The translations under genes were made by a program, and so were the position numbers. The notes beneath the pieces were generated by a model. The model had not been told where the DNA came from. It did not search any database and saw only the letters and a list, made by a program, of their open reading frames with translations. A stretch of 64,000 nt of DNA from SG8-38 sp041576815 (GTDB lineage: Bacteria > Myxococcota_A > Polyangia > Polyangiales > Houyiibacteriaceae): NCBI GenBank assembly GCA_041576815.1, contig JBFGKE010000004.1:1-64000 (forward strand), written 5' to 3'. Of the stretch, positions 1-9,213 are shown in pieces (within the stretch, counting starts at the first letter, position 1; the number at the start of each line of letters is the position of its first letter).

Positions 1-8
1 GCTGGACC

Positions 9-713
9 GTGTCATACGCTTGGCGGATGAAAATGTCGCTTCAGATGACCATCGATGCGCTCGACGTGGCGGAGGATCTCCCCGACGCATGGACGGACGA
101 GAAATTGCGCGAGATTTTGGAGCGTCTCGAGATTCCGGACGCGCAGAGCGTCCCGCAGGAAGAGCTTTTAGAGATGTGCATCATGGCGCTCCAGGACTTG
201 GAGCCGCTCGAAGCGTCCGAGCTGACACTGGACGTATGCCTGCGAGGCATCCTAAAGGACGGTCAGGTTCGCAACGCCGCCCATGATCTTCGCGAGGAAG
301 CGCTCTGGGAGAACTATCCCGATCTGCAGGCGCATGAGCCGCTCTTTCGCGGTGCGTGGCTGCTGTCGAAAGCATTCCCTCGAGATTTCCCCGCGCCCGA
401 AATCGTCCGCGTCGATCTCCGCCTCACACCGCACAACCAGGCTGCCCGCGAACGAATCTCGCGACCCTTGAGCGAGGCGCAGGTCCTTCGCTTGCTAGCT
501 CAGGTCATGGAGCCGTCGAGCATCCTGTGGCGCATGTTCGGCGATCAAATCCGCAGCGGTGCGTTCGCGGAAGCAGAGTATCTGCTTTGGACTCTCGACC
601 AGTCTCCCGTCGACGAGGGCGGGGTTGCGCTACGAATTCACACGAGCCGTTACATGCTCCGCGGGCTGCCTGACGAGGGATCGTTCGAGGTCGCGCTTTC
701 CGCTGCCGCCTGA
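9..713 (+). CDS. conserved hypothetical protein, possibly 5'-truncated
   Basis: I do not recognise a family. The 234-residue reading begins with GTG and the frame is open to the left edge of the window, so the true start may lie outside it; ATG codons at 27, 33 and 45 are alternatives, and the one at 33 gives a tidy start (MSLQMTID). The protein is acidic, mostly helical in appearance, has no signal peptide or membrane segment, and contains several Leu/Glu-rich stretches, so a cytosolic helical protein is likely. Codon use is like that of neighbouring genes. It converges on the glycosyltransferase gene, with a hairpin between the two. Confidence 0.6.
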   Translation: MSYAWRMKMSLQMTIDALDVAEDLPDAWTDEKLREILERLEIPDAQSVPQEELLEMCIMALQDLEPLEASELTLDVCLRGILKDGQVRNAAHDLREEALWENYPDLQAHEPLFRGAWLLSKAFPRDFPAPEIVRVDLRLTPHNQAARERISRPLSEAQVLRLLAQVMEPSSILWRMFGDQIRSGAFAEAEYLLWTLDQSPVDEGGVALRIHTSRYMLRGLPDEGSFEVALSAAA

Positions 714-746
714 GAAGCACGCTGGACGTGATGTCGTTGCCGCATC

Positions 747-772
747 CCCAGTTGCGCCGGGGATCAACTGGG
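747..772. terminator. hairpin between convergent genes (candidate bidirectional terminator)
   Basis: A perfect 8-bp inverted repeat, CCCAGTTG (747-754) and CAACTGGG (765-772), separated by 10 bases, lies between the two converging genes and overlaps the stop codon of the minus-strand gene. There is no T-run on either side, so intrinsic termination is only a guess. Confidence 0.35.
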
Positions 773-2347
773 CCCCGCTGCTCGTCGCTTGTAGTAGTTG
801 AAGAAGAGGCCATCGACGGGGATCGAGACGAGCTCGTAGTCGCGTTTGAACTCCGGCATTCTGTACATCTGGATCCAGCTGGGAACACCGACGGGCGTCC
901 GATCGGGTGCTCGCGTGAGGAAAGGCTTCATGATGATGTACGTCGGGCTTTGTTCGAGCAGGTAACGCCCGTCTCCTTTTTCGTGACCGAAGGCCCAGAC
1001 CCCCTCGGTGACCGGTTGCCGGGCGATGTGCTTGTCATTCAAACCAAGCGCATCGTAGGTCACGATCCCGGCGTAGTAGGGGATCGCGCCGCATTCTGCG
1101 ACGGCCATGGTTTCGTCGGGCTTGGCGATGTTGCCCATGAGCTTGCCTACCTTGATGTAGTTCGTGACCTTCTGGCCCGTATCGCTCGGTTCTTGGTACA
1201 GCCCCTGTGCAAAAAACGTCGGCGTGACCAATACGCGGTTTACCCCGGATGCGAGGTTGGCCATGCAAAGCACGCCGAGGGCCACTCCTCCTAGCAAGCG
1301 CAGTCGCCTCGGCTCCATCTGTCCGCTGGTGGCTTCCAAGAGCTTGGCCAGCGACCATCCCAACCAGAGTATCGAGACGACGTCGAGCGGCATGGCGTAC
1401 CACCAGGTCATGCCACTGAGGCCAATCGAACAGAGATAGAGTAGCCAGACGAGCAAGAACAACCCCAGGACGTTGCCGACGCGTGTCCGTGGCGCCAGGG
1501 CCCAAAGCCCTACGGCGCCCACCAAAAGACCCCCTCGCAGTGAGGCTAGATAGGACAGCACTGCTTTCAGGCCGCGCATGACGACCGGCACGGTCACGCC
1601 TACCTTCGCGCGGAAGGTGTTCGGCACGAGCTCGCCGTAATAGGCGATTCGAAAGAGGAGATGGGGCACCAGAATCGCCAGAAGTCCGGCCGCGCGGTAC
1701 AGCTCACGTCGCAGGGGCAAAGGACGTTTGCGCAGCACGGACGCCGACATGGCGTAACCGACGTACACGACGTAAGCGAGAATCCCATCGGGGCGCGTGA
1801 GAGCAAGCAAGCCGAACAACGCCCCTGAGAGGACTAGCGAACGGCGGGTTTCGCTCCCGAACAGTGCCACGTGGAGGGCGAGAACGAGAAGAAGGGCGAA
1901 GAGCACGGTCTCCATGCCGCCACGCGTGAAAACGATGACCTGAAAGCTCGACGCTGCGAGCAGGGGGGCGACGAGGGTAATCGGTCGCCACCCGTGGATG
2001 CCGGCGGCGACGAAGCGAGCCATGGCGTACAGGAGGGCGAACAACAAGGCCAGGTTGATGATGTGGACGAAAGACGGCAGGTGCGCGCCGAGCGCTGCTG
2101 GAATCGCCAACAACAGGACGAACAAGAAGCTCGTGTAGCCTTCGATGGGATCGTGTCCTGGATTCCACGTGAGTCCGTCGCCTTCGATCCAGTTCTCCAC
2201 GTAGCGAAAGTAGATGAAGGCGTCATCCGTCATGTCGTACGTGGTCGTGAGCAGGACGAAGTGCAGGAATGCGAGGATCATGCATCCCGCCAGGCCCAAC
2301 AAGACCCGGCGCTCCGGAATGAACGACGTGGTTTCAGACTGTGTCAT
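764..2347 (-). CDS. GT-C type membrane glycosyltransferase (AftB/ArnT-like)
   Basis: A 527-residue polytopic membrane protein expected to transfer a sugar from a lipid-linked donor on the outer face of the inner membrane. After a first membrane segment (about 16-34) comes the motif TYDMTDDAFIYFRY (Asp41-Asp42), followed by GLTWNPG and EGYTSF; this DDAxIxFRY loop is typical of AftB-like arabinofuranosyltransferases and of GT39/GT83 relatives, where the Asp pair is catalytic. About ten further hydrophobic segments run to roughly residue 400, then a soluble, presumably periplasmic C-terminal domain. I chose the ATG at 2347 because the frame further upstream is the antisense-like shadow of the preceding gene. 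It starts 20 bases after the cytochrome gene, so the two may be co-transcribed. The sugar and acceptor cannot be read from sequence. Confidence 0.8.
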   Translation of the reverse strand: MTQSETTSFIPERRVLLGLAGCMILAFLHFVLLTTTYDMTDDAFIYFRYVENWIEGDGLTWNPGHDPIEGYTSFLFVLLLAIPAALGAHLPSFVHIINLALLFALLYAMARFVAAGIHGWRPITLVAPLLAASSFQVIVFTRGGMETVLFALLLVLALHVALFGSETRRSLVLSGALFGLLALTRPDGILAYVVYVGYAMSASVLRKRPLPLRRELYRAAGLLAILVPHLLFRIAYYGELVPNTFRAKVGVTVPVVMRGLKAVLSYLASLRGGLLVGAVGLWALAPRTRVGNVLGLFLLVWLLYLCSIGLSGMTWWYAMPLDVVSILWLGWSLAKLLEATSGQMEPRRLRLLGGVALGVLCMANLASGVNRVLVTPTFFAQGLYQEPSDTGQKVTNYIKVGKLMGNIAKPDETMAVAECGAIPYYAGIVTYDALGLNDKHIARQPVTEGVWAFGHEKGDGRYLLEQSPTYIIMKPFLTRAPDRTPVGVPSWIQMYRMPEFKRDYELVSIPVDGLFFNYYKRRAAGPS

Positions 2348-2367
2348 TCGGCCCGCCGGGCGGTCGG

Positions 2368-3909
2368 TCAGGAGCGCAGTCTCCGACGGCCCCGCGTCCC
2401 GAGCGCGAGTGCGACGATCCAGAGCAGCAAGGTGTCGCCGTGGACCGGACCCGCCGGCCCCGCGCGGCAGTCTGAGGGCGGGGTTTCGGCGTCGAGGAAA
2501 GGATCGGAGCACTCGGCGTCCGCGGTGTCGATGAGACCGTCGGCGTCGTTGTCGTAACCATCGTTGCACTGCGGGTTTTCGATGTCGCTCGAAGCATCCT
2601 CACAGCCTGGATCCGCGGTGTCGGTCAGACCGTCGCCGTCGTTGTCGATGCCGTCGCTGCACGCTCCTGCGACGCTGCCGGCATTGGCCGGGTCCGTGAA
2701 GGCGAGGACTTCGTCGTGGTTCCACACGCCGTCCAAATCCCGGTCATGGCCGAGGCGTTCTCCCGAGCCGGGCGGAACACAGGTGAACGTCGTGGCCTGC
2801 TGAACACCTTGGGCCTGCGTTCTCATGACGGCGGCACTCACCGGAGGCTCCGCTTGGGAGTCGAAGCTGTACGTGTCCGTCACGGGATCATACAGCGCCG
2901 CGCGCGGCTGGAAGTTTCGCTGTCCGTGGGCAACGAGATCGCACTCGGTGGTGAGCCCCCCGAGCACTGCAGACGTGAACGACGTGCCGGCGCGCTGCTC
3001 GAGAAAGCTTATGCGGCCATCGACATCGGCCAAATTGGTGAAGTCCAAGGTGACCTGTTGGCCGACGACTGGCGCGAGGTCCGAGTCGAAGGCCAGCATG
3101 GCCTCCTCGACATCACGGCGCTGGGGGTCTCCGCCATTGAAACCGACATTGTTGTCGTTGAACAAGAGCCCTGGATGCTGGAACACGACGGATGTGAAAA
3201 ACCGAAACAGCGTGTCAGTTGCGCCGTCATGGAGGAAGCCGGTCCCTCGCACCTGATCGCCCATGTGGCTCGAATCGCCAGGTAGATTGAAGTCGACGTT
3301 GGGCATCCCGAACATCCCTACCTTTTGGTACAGATTTCGAAAGTGGGGGATCTTGAACATCTGGGTCTCCCCTTCGAAGCTCGCGACCTTCCCGGTACCG
3401 AAGAAGCCCTGGCTGGCGTCATGTGAATGACACCCAACGCAGAAAAACGCGTTGCCGCCGAGCGTGACCCCGTCGGAAGCTTGGCCCGTGGTCCCGTCGA
3501 AGAAGTCCATGCCCCGTTGTTGTGCCGCAGTGAAAGAGCGATCGAAGGCCCTCACCGGGTTCGGCGGGAGTGTCATCTGCAGCGCAAAATCGGTGAAGTC
3601 GTTCATCGCAGCCTGAAGGAACGGGTCGGTGGGAGGCGTGTCTCCGCCGACGAGCCCCTCGAACGCCACGATGAAGTTGTTGAACGACGTGGCTTCATCG
3701 GTGGCATCGATACCGAAGAAGCCGTTGGACCGATCTCCCCGCCAGTGCATCGCGCCGCTGTTCGAGAGACCACGCAAGGTTTGAGTGGCCATCGGCCCCT
3801 TCATGGGATGGAAGTCGTCTCCATTGCCCGTACCGTTGACGGGGCTCGTCGGGATCGGGAAAAGCGTGAAGACCCCCCCGAAATTGATCGTCATCGGATT
3901 GCTGGTCAC
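2368..3909 (-). CDS. C-terminal part of interrupted di-haem cytochrome protein (MauG/CcpA-like domain, Asp-rich repeats, sorting tail)
   Basis: This is the downstream half of the gene that begins at 5574; the two halves are in the same frame and separated only by a TAG codon. If translated alone it would use the GTG at 3909 (513 residues), which has no signal peptide, so a separate functional product is unlikely. The cytochrome c peroxidase/MauG-like domain continues from the first half and contains the second haem motif CVGCH (local 157-161). Near the C-terminus are two Asp/Asn-rich repeats (DGIDNDGDG and DGYDNDADG), a pattern frequent in myxobacterial surface proteins and probably calcium-binding, then a Cys, a hydrophobic helix (LLLWIVALAL) and an Arg-rich end, resembling a MYXO-CTERM type anchor. 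Confidence 0.8.
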   Translation of the reverse strand: MTSNPMTINFGGVFTLFPIPTSPVNGTGNGDDFHPMKGPMATQTLRGLSNSGAMHWRGDRSNGFFGIDATDEATSFNNFIVAFEGLVGGDTPPTDPFLQAAMNDFTDFALQMTLPPNPVRAFDRSFTAAQQRGMDFFDGTTGQASDGVTLGGNAFFCVGCHSHDASQGFFGTGKVASFEGETQMFKIPHFRNLYQKVGMFGMPNVDFNLPGDSSHMGDQVRGTGFLHDGATDTLFRFFTSVVFQHPGLLFNDNNVGFNGGDPQRRDVEEAMLAFDSDLAPVVGQQVTLDFTNLADVDGRISFLEQRAGTSFTSAVLGGLTTECDLVAHGQRNFQPRAALYDPVTDTYSFDSQAEPPVSAAVMRTQAQGVQQATTFTCVPPGSGERLGHDRDLDGVWNHDEVLAFTDPANAGSVAGACSDGIDNDGDGLTDTADPGCEDASSDIENPQCNDGYDNDADGLIDTADAECSDPFLDAETPPSDCRAGPAGPVHGDTLLLWIVALALGTRGRRRLRS

Positions 3910-3933
3910 GACCTCGTCGGGGTTCCCGAGGTC

Positions 3934-3936
3934 CTA
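3934..3936 (-). other. in-frame amber codon replacing a conserved Trp
   Basis: Reading the minus strand, the sequence after the CASCH haem motif is FGDFDSLA, then TAG, then DLGNPDEVV without any frame change. Relatives of this family, as I remember them, read FGDFDxLAWDLGNP here, so a single G-to-A change (TGG to TAG) explains the stop. TAG is an ordinary stop elsewhere in this window (for example genes ending at 22473, 27083, 27523 and 40322), so general recoding is not suggested. Confidence 0.85.
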
Positions 3937-5574
3937 GGCAAGGCTGTCGAAGTCGCCGAAGACATGACAGCTCGCGCAGGAGGCCTCGCCGTTGCTCGAC
4001 GTGTTGAGCGCGTCGTAAAGCGCCGGGCGTCCGACGACGATCGAGTCCGGTTCGGGGTTGTGAAGAGGCAGGTGGTTGACCTCGCTGCCCGGATTCGTCG
4101 TGAGGTCGATGACCGAGATCGAATTGTCAAAGCGCGTGAGCACGTAGAGCTTGTCGTTCACCTCGTCGAGGGCGAGACCACCTGGCCCGCCCCCCGAAAC
4201 TTGAATGTAGTTGCCGCTCTCAGTCAGCGGGTCGAACGCGCCGCTGTCGAGGTCGGAGGTCGGAATCACGCCCACCTTGCTTGAACCAAACGCCGCAACA
4301 TAGAGAGTAGACCCGTCGGATGAGACCACCATGTCGAGGGGAGTGGCAAGGCTGTGATTCTTGGTCCCGGCCGGAGCGGGCGTGACCGCGTAATTGATGT
4401 GGGAGTTGAGGTGGACAGGCGAGACGCCCGACGCGTCGATGACGGTGATGCGCGCCCGATGAAGGTCGCCCTGAACCGTCGTTCCCCCGAAGTTTCCAGG
4501 GCCCTCGAAGCGCGTCAGGTTTTGGGCGTCGGTGTTCGAGACGTAGAGGTTCCCATTGACGGGGTTGGTGACCATGTTGAAGTTGATCGTGCCGACGTGC
4601 GCAAAGCTGTCGGTCACGGCTCGGGTCGCCGCATCGATCTCGAACACGTCGAGATCCGGAAGAAAGAAACGTATCCCATTGCTCCAGTTTCTTCCGTTTT
4701 CGTCCCGCCACTCTCCCGACGCTTCGTCGAACTGCACGATCAAACCGACCTCGGGGGCTTGCTCGCCCGCAAAGTTGGTCGACGGACCGGGACTACCGCC
4801 GGGCAGGTTGCCGCCCCCGAGCCCGCCGGGCGAAGTGACTCCGTCTCCACTGCAAGCGCTAGTGCCAAAGCCATCACACACCGCGTTCTCATGAACGACG
4901 GCGGTTTGGTTCCCCGAGTGGAAGACCGCCGCGTACACGGTGCTTCCGTCAGGGCTGACCGCGAGCGCGCGCGGCGTGTCGCCGAAGAGCTCGATGATCT
5001 CGATGGGTGCTCCACCGACGCCCGCGCCCGGATTGTTCGCGTCGAAGACCCACACATCCGCTCGCGGGACGCTTGGCGTCGTGAGCTGAGGGTCGCCCGC
5101 GCCGGGGACGGCCGTGATCGAGGGGTCCGTCCGATGCTGCCCGCGGTGAGCCGTCGTGATGAACGCGCGTTCACCAAGCGGTCCCGCGCCATCCGGATCG
5201 GTGAACACGATGTCCCGTGGCTCGTCGCCTACCAGCAGCGTTCGGACGATCCGTCCGGAAACCAAGTTGATGATGGTCACGCTGTCCGACAGGTGGTTGA
5301 CGACCCACGCTTGCGTCCCTCCCGCACGCACTGCGACCGCACAAGGCTCTAGGCCGACCGGCACGGAGTGGCGCCGGGTGATGCCGGTGGACACCACGTT
5401 GAACGTCTCGAGCCGATTGTCCGGTGTGTTGGTCACAGCGAGGATCCCCCCGTGGATCGCGATCGGCCGAACAGGCCCAGTCTCGAAGGCTACGAACGAT
5501 GGTTGAGCCACGGCGTGTGACGCGCAGAGAACCAAAGCGGCCCCGAGCGTCGACCAGAAGGTTGACGGGTGCAT
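3934..5574 (-). CDS. N-terminal part of interrupted beta-propeller/cytochrome c surface protein
   Basis: The first 546 residues of a protein that would be 1068 residues if the amber codon at 3934 were read as Trp. A signal peptide (MHPSTFWSTLGAALVLCASHAVA) is followed by a YncE/LVIVD-like seven-bladed beta-propeller, seen as repeated blades of the type TPDNRLETFNV, SDSVTIINL, DGSTVYAAVF, DGSTLYVAAF and DNSISVIDL. The last residues are the first haem motif CASCH (533-537) that opens the cytochrome c peroxidase-like domain. Such propeller plus di-haem proteins are exported and are thought to be redox enzymes or electron-transfer proteins; the substrate is unknown. I prefer the ATG at 5574 because a GGCAGGA-type ribosome site precedes it; another ATG lies three codons upstream. 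As it stands the gene should be scored as broken unless the stop is a sequencing error. Confidence 0.8.
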   Translation of the reverse strand: MHPSTFWSTLGAALVLCASHAVAQPSFVAFETGPVRPIAIHGGILAVTNTPDNRLETFNVVSTGITRRHSVPVGLEPCAVAVRAGGTQAWVVNHLSDSVTIINLVSGRIVRTLLVGDEPRDIVFTDPDGAGPLGERAFITTAHRGQHRTDPSITAVPGAGDPQLTTPSVPRADVWVFDANNPGAGVGGAPIEIIELFGDTPRALAVSPDGSTVYAAVFHSGNQTAVVHENAVCDGFGTSACSGDGVTSPGGLGGGNLPGGSPGPSTNFAGEQAPEVGLIVQFDEASGEWRDENGRNWSNGIRFFLPDLDVFEIDAATRAVTDSFAHVGTINFNMVTNPVNGNLYVSNTDAQNLTRFEGPGNFGGTTVQGDLHRARITVIDASGVSPVHLNSHINYAVTPAPAGTKNHSLATPLDMVVSSDGSTLYVAAFGSSKVGVIPTSDLDSGAFDPLTESGNYIQVSGGGPGGLALDEVNDKLYVLTRFDNSISVIDLTTNPGSEVNHLPLHNPEPDSIVVGRPALYDALNTSSNGEASCASCHVFGDFDSLA

Positions 5575-5729
5575 GCGCCGCATCCTGCCCGGAAACACGG
5601 GTCTCCCGCAAGCGAGCACAAAAGAGAGCTGACCAACGTTGATGGGAACGCAGCGAACGCTCCGTAATTCCGCTGTGTTCTCGTGGCCGGACGGCCGCCG
5701 CCGACGTCTCGAGGACTGCGGGCCCTTAG

Positions 5730-6374
5730 TTAGAAAAAATACGCGCCTTGGTAAGAACCGGCGAAAGCGTGCTCGAGGGTGGTGCTCTTGGGTGCGAGCT
5801 CGTAGCCGAACTCGAGCTCGATTGCCCAATTGGGCGTGAAAAAATACTTGAAACCCACGATGAGAAGAAGCCCCACTGAAAACTCGACCGTCTCGACTTT
5901 CTCTCCGCCTTCCTTCTCGGTGATCCTGCTGATCGTGGAGACGACTCCGGCGCCGAGGAAGGGCTCCCAACTGTTCTTGCGATATTTGCCGGCCAAGACG
6001 ATCTCGAGCGACGAATCGACCCGATCGCCGTTGAAGTAGAAGGGCTTGATGATGCTCAGCGCGAGGTAGCGGTGGAGGACTCGTTCGTAGCCGAACAGGA
6101 AGCCGTAGACATTGTCGGAGCGGCGCAACTCGCTTGCAGACGCGCCCGGTCGGTTTCGAACCAGGCGGAGCGCGTGCGAAAAGCCAAATAGAAGCCCGTT
6201 CTCGAGCTCGCCCGTTTGCTCGACGATGTCGACCTCGGTCTGTTTGGCTTCTTCTTCGCTGGCGCTCTGCGCTTTTTCTTTCGCCGGAACCTGGTCTGGC
6301 GCTTGTGCGATCGACACGCTCGGAACGAGGATCGACAAAGCAGCAAGGCAGGCGAGTATCTGGTGCAACCTCAT
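5730..6374 (-). CDS. outer-membrane beta-barrel protein
   Basis: A 214-residue exported protein with a clear signal peptide (MRLHQILACLAALSILVPSV, cleavage near AQA) and a charged, Glu/Lys-rich linker (about 25-50). The rest shows alternating hydrophobic/polar strands such as NGLLFGFSHALRLV, GFLFGYERVLHRYLALS and AIELEFGYELAP, and the chain ends in Tyr-Phe-Phe, matching the terminal aromatic residue that outer-membrane barrels use for BAM recognition. Eight strands are likely. The ATG at 6374 is preceded by GAAGGAAACC, a good ribosome site. I infer an OmpW/OmpA-like small barrel; no substrate can be assigned. Confidence 0.7.
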   Translation of the reverse strand: MRLHQILACLAALSILVPSVSIAQAPDQVPAKEKAQSASEEEAKQTEVDIVEQTGELENGLLFGFSHALRLVRNRPGASASELRRSDNVYGFLFGYERVLHRYLALSIIKPFYFNGDRVDSSLEIVLAGKYRKNSWEPFLGAGVVSTISRITEKEGGEKVETVEFSVGLLLIVGFKYFFTPNWAIELEFGYELAPKSTTLEHAFAGSYQGAYFF

Positions 6375-6441
6375 GGTTTCCTTCGCGCATCGCGATGGAA
6401 ACGAAGCCGTACCCGGAGTAGCGGCCGTCGACGCCACGGGC

Positions 6442-7140
6442 TCATTCCGCTGCGCCTAGCGCGACGTGCAACAGCCAGAACACGAGGACCCCAGCCAAGA
6501 ACGCTGGGAACCTGCTGTCTTTCGATACGGGGAAGACACCCTTTGACGTGTGAAACATCATGAAACCGGCGAGCGCCGCGGTGAGGACATCCACGACCAG
6601 AGGATGCGGGCGCCGAACCAGACTCAGGGAATAGCCGCCAGCCACCCCTGCGAACAGGACCCAGCGCCCAGACTTGACGAACCGCGCGCCGTAGTCCCCT
6701 TGGAGCTCGATATCGGTGTTGAGCACATCGAGCGCGAGCGAAAGCGCAAATACCACCGTCAGAATGGACGTGGGCGGAAGCTCGAGACCCAGTGTGAACA
6801 CCATGAGCCCGTCATAAACGAAGAAAGCTCCCAGATACGCATGATATTTCGTCGGGTGGGTGTGCTTGGGTGGCTGGAAGAAAGTATCCAAACCATAGAA
6901 GACGACGAAGCCAAGCAGGGCGACGAAATAGATGCGCGGACCCACGGCTTCGTGGCCCGCGTCGAGGCTCGGGATGAGATGGAGGAAGACATAGGCGACC
7001 GCGAGCCCTCTACCGAAGGCTGCCTGCCGTTCCGGATGCTTTCGAAGCCCAAAGACTCGCGGCGAGATGACGTGCGTGGCGCCGATGATGAGCGCGACCA
7101 TCAAGATCTCCCACCGGTTGGGTATCGCATCAAGAGACAA
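6442..7140 (-). CDS. polytopic integral membrane protein of unknown function
   Basis: A 232-residue protein with seven or eight predicted membrane helices and little soluble sequence. Conserved-looking polar residues inside helices include HLIPSLDAGHE (about 54-64) and a cytoplasmic loop KHTHPTKYH rich in His. The His/Pro/Glu pattern is faintly reminiscent of ZIP-family metal transporters, but the classic HxxPExxE motif is not present and the length is short, so I do not assign a transport function. It stands 67 bases upstream of the barrel gene in the same direction and might share its transcript. Confidence 0.6.
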   Translation of the reverse strand: MSLDAIPNRWEILMVALIIGATHVISPRVFGLRKHPERQAAFGRGLAVAYVFLHLIPSLDAGHEAVGPRIYFVALLGFVVFYGLDTFFQPPKHTHPTKYHAYLGAFFVYDGLMVFTLGLELPPTSILTVVFALSLALDVLNTDIELQGDYGARFVKSGRWVLFAGVAGGYSLSLVRRPHPLVVDVLTAALAGFMMFHTSKGVFPVSKDSRFPAFLAGVLVFWLLHVALGAAE

Positions 7141-7290
7141 TCGAACCTCCTTTAGGGGCTCACCTGCCCGAAGACTTCGCTTGGAGACTGTAGCTCAGAC
7201 GAGTGCCGATGTTTGGCGGGCACCCTAGCTACGTGAACGCCGGCCTGGAAAACCGATCCAGAAACGGGAGAACCAGTGGTAGGGTCTGAC

Positions 7291-8922
7291 ATGATCAAAA
7301 AGCCAATTCAACTTCACGTTCGCGCGCTGGCGGCCGCGACCCTCCTTGCGTCCCTGGCCGTGACTTCGACGGCTTCGGCCAAGAGGGCGAAGAAGCCGCA
7401 GCAGCCGAACATCGTGATCATCATGGGGGATGACATCGGCTGGTTTAACATCGGCGCCTATCACCGCGGGATCATGTCGGGCAAGACGCCGAACATCGAT
7501 CGCTTGGCTGCCGAGGGCGTGATGTTCACCGACTACTACGCGGAGGCAAGCTGCACCGCCGGCCGAGCGAATTTCATCACCGGCATGATTCCGATGCGAA
7601 CCGGGATGACCACGGTGGGTCAAGCAGGCTCTCCGTTAGGCCTGCCTGCGGAAGCGCCGACGATTGCAACTGCGCTGAAGGCCATGGGCTATGCGACGGG
7701 GCAGTTCGGCAAAAACCACTTGGGCGACCTCAACCAATTCCTTCCGACGGTTCGTGGGTTCGACGAGTTCTTCGGATACCTCTACCACCTCGATGCCATG
7801 TCGGATCCGTACTGGCCTGGTTATCCGAAAGATCTCCTCGACGAGATTGGGCCACGCAACATGGTGCACTCCTGGGCAGCCGACAAAGACGACCCAACCG
7901 TGCAGCCCAGATGGGGCAAGGTCGGCAAACAAAAGATCAAGGACGCCGGCCCCCTCCCGCCCAAACGCATGGAGACCGTGGACGACGAGATTCTCAAGCA
8001 CACTCTGAACTTCATGGAGCGGGCGAAGAAGGACAACAAACCGTTCTTCGTGTGGTTGAACCCCACGCGCATGCACATCTTTACTTTTCTCTCACCGAAG
8101 TACAAAGCGCTTCAAGGCAAGAACAACTACGGTCTTCAGGAAGCCGGTATGGCCCAGTTCGACGACATCGTCGGCGCGGTCATGAAGAAGCTCGAGAAGA
8201 TGGGCGTCTCAAAGAACACGATCATCGGAGTCACCACCGACAACGGGACCGAAGTCTTTACCTGGCCGGACGGCGGCAACACACCTTTCAAGGGCGCCAA
8301 AGGCATGACGACCGAGGGCGGTTTTCGCGTACCCACTGTCGTTCGTTGGCCCGCACAGATTCCGGCGGGCAAGGTGGAGAACGGCATCATGTCCGGCATG
8401 GACTGGTTCCCGACGTTGGTAGCGGCGGCTGGCAACCCGAATATCGTGAGCGAGCTCAAGAAAGGGAAGAAGCTCGGTGACCGCGAATACAAAGTTCATC
8501 TCGACGGCTACAACCAGATGGACATGCTGACGGGCAAGGGTCCAAGCCGGCGTGAAGAGGTTTGGTACTTTGGCGAGTCGACGCTGGGAGCAGTTCGACT
8601 CGGCGACTGGAAGTTCACCTTCATCGACCAGCCCGATGGTTGGCCGGGCGCCAAGGTCAAGCTCAACATGCCCCTGATTCATAACCTGCGACGCGATCCG
8701 TTCGAGCGGTATTCCGACCCCAATTTCGGGGTGGGCTCACCGGACTGGTTCATGGAGTTCTATGCCCGAGAGTTCTGGCGCTTCGTTTTCGTGCAGCGCA
8801 GGGTGGCCGAGCTTGCAAAGACGGCGATTGAGTTCCCGCCGATGCAAAAGGGCGCATCCTTCAACCTAGAAGCCGTGAAGGCTCAGATCGAAGCCGCCGT
8901 TCAAGCCCGACAGGGGCAATGA
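7291..8922 (+). CDS. arylsulfatase, formylglycine type
   Basis: A 543-residue exported sulfatase (Pfam Sulfatase family) that hydrolyses sulfate esters. An N-terminal signal peptide (about 1-30, ending STASA) precedes the metal-binding start NIVIIMGDDIGW. The active-site motif C88-T-A-G-R92 fits CxAxR, where Cys is converted to formylglycine by an anaerobic or FGE-type maturase not present in this window. Later landmarks are GKNHLGDL, a TDNGTE metal site and a C-terminal domain with the GYNQMDMLTG stretch. A GTG at 7276 with GGGAG in front is an alternative start; I chose ATG 7291 because it gives a normal signal peptide. The natural substrate is unknown. A second, divergent sulfatase lies 3 kb away. 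Confidence 0.9.
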   Translation: MIKKPIQLHVRALAAATLLASLAVTSTASAKRAKKPQQPNIVIIMGDDIGWFNIGAYHRGIMSGKTPNIDRLAAEGVMFTDYYAEASCTAGRANFITGMIPMRTGMTTVGQAGSPLGLPAEAPTIATALKAMGYATGQFGKNHLGDLNQFLPTVRGFDEFFGYLYHLDAMSDPYWPGYPKDLLDEIGPRNMVHSWAADKDDPTVQPRWGKVGKQKIKDAGPLPPKRMETVDDEILKHTLNFMERAKKDNKPFFVWLNPTRMHIFTFLSPKYKALQGKNNYGLQEAGMAQFDDIVGAVMKKLEKMGVSKNTIIGVTTDNGTEVFTWPDGGNTPFKGAKGMTTEGGFRVPTVVRWPAQIPAGKVENGIMSGMDWFPTLVAAAGNPNIVSELKKGKKLGDREYKVHLDGYNQMDMLTGKGPSRREEVWYFGESTLGAVRLGDWKFTFIDQPDGWPGAKVKLNMPLIHNLRRDPFERYSDPNFGVGSPDWFMEFYAREFWRFVFVQRRVAELAKTAIEFPPMQKGASFNLEAVKAQIEAAVQARQGQ

Positions 8923-9213
8923 GGGACAGACGATCGCCACGCTGCTGACGGTTGTGGTGTTGGCGATCGCGACGATTCTGAGTCTTGCTGGAAAGAGCTC
9001 GGGTGAGACGCAAGGCGCCGATCTGTCCGCGCCCTGGAAGCCGCCGCTGGCAAGGGCTCTGCCGACGTGTCGACGCTGCAGCGCGATCCGTGCTTGCCCC
9101 CGCTGGCGGTGGAACCCAGATTTCGGACCTTGGTTCGTACGTTGGGCGGTGGCGCGCAGCGCTAGCGCGCGCTTCGACTAGCCGGAATCGGCTTCCTGGG
9201 CTAACCCCCGCAG
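8923..9213 (+). other. 291-base gap between sulfatase and CCR genes
   Basis: No convincing gene. One plus-strand frame (about 8924-9181) encodes a hydrophobic stretch (TLLTVVVLAIATILSLAG) followed by a Cys/Arg/Trp-rich tail and could be a small membrane protein starting at GTG 8951 or 8954, but there is no ribosome site and the tail has poor composition. No strong promoter or hairpin was recognised before the next start, whose own ribosome site is weak. Confidence 0.3.

Noticed and set aside
728..1294. 188-codon frame antisense to the glycosyltransferase, and many similar long antisense frames across the window
   Set aside because: They mirror well-supported genes in high-GC DNA and have no recognisable domains or ribosome sites.
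8951..9181. small hydrophobic reading frame after the first sulfatase
   Set aside because: No ribosome site, no ATG, and a Cys/Arg/Trp-rich tail of poor composition; kept only as a remark in the gap entry.
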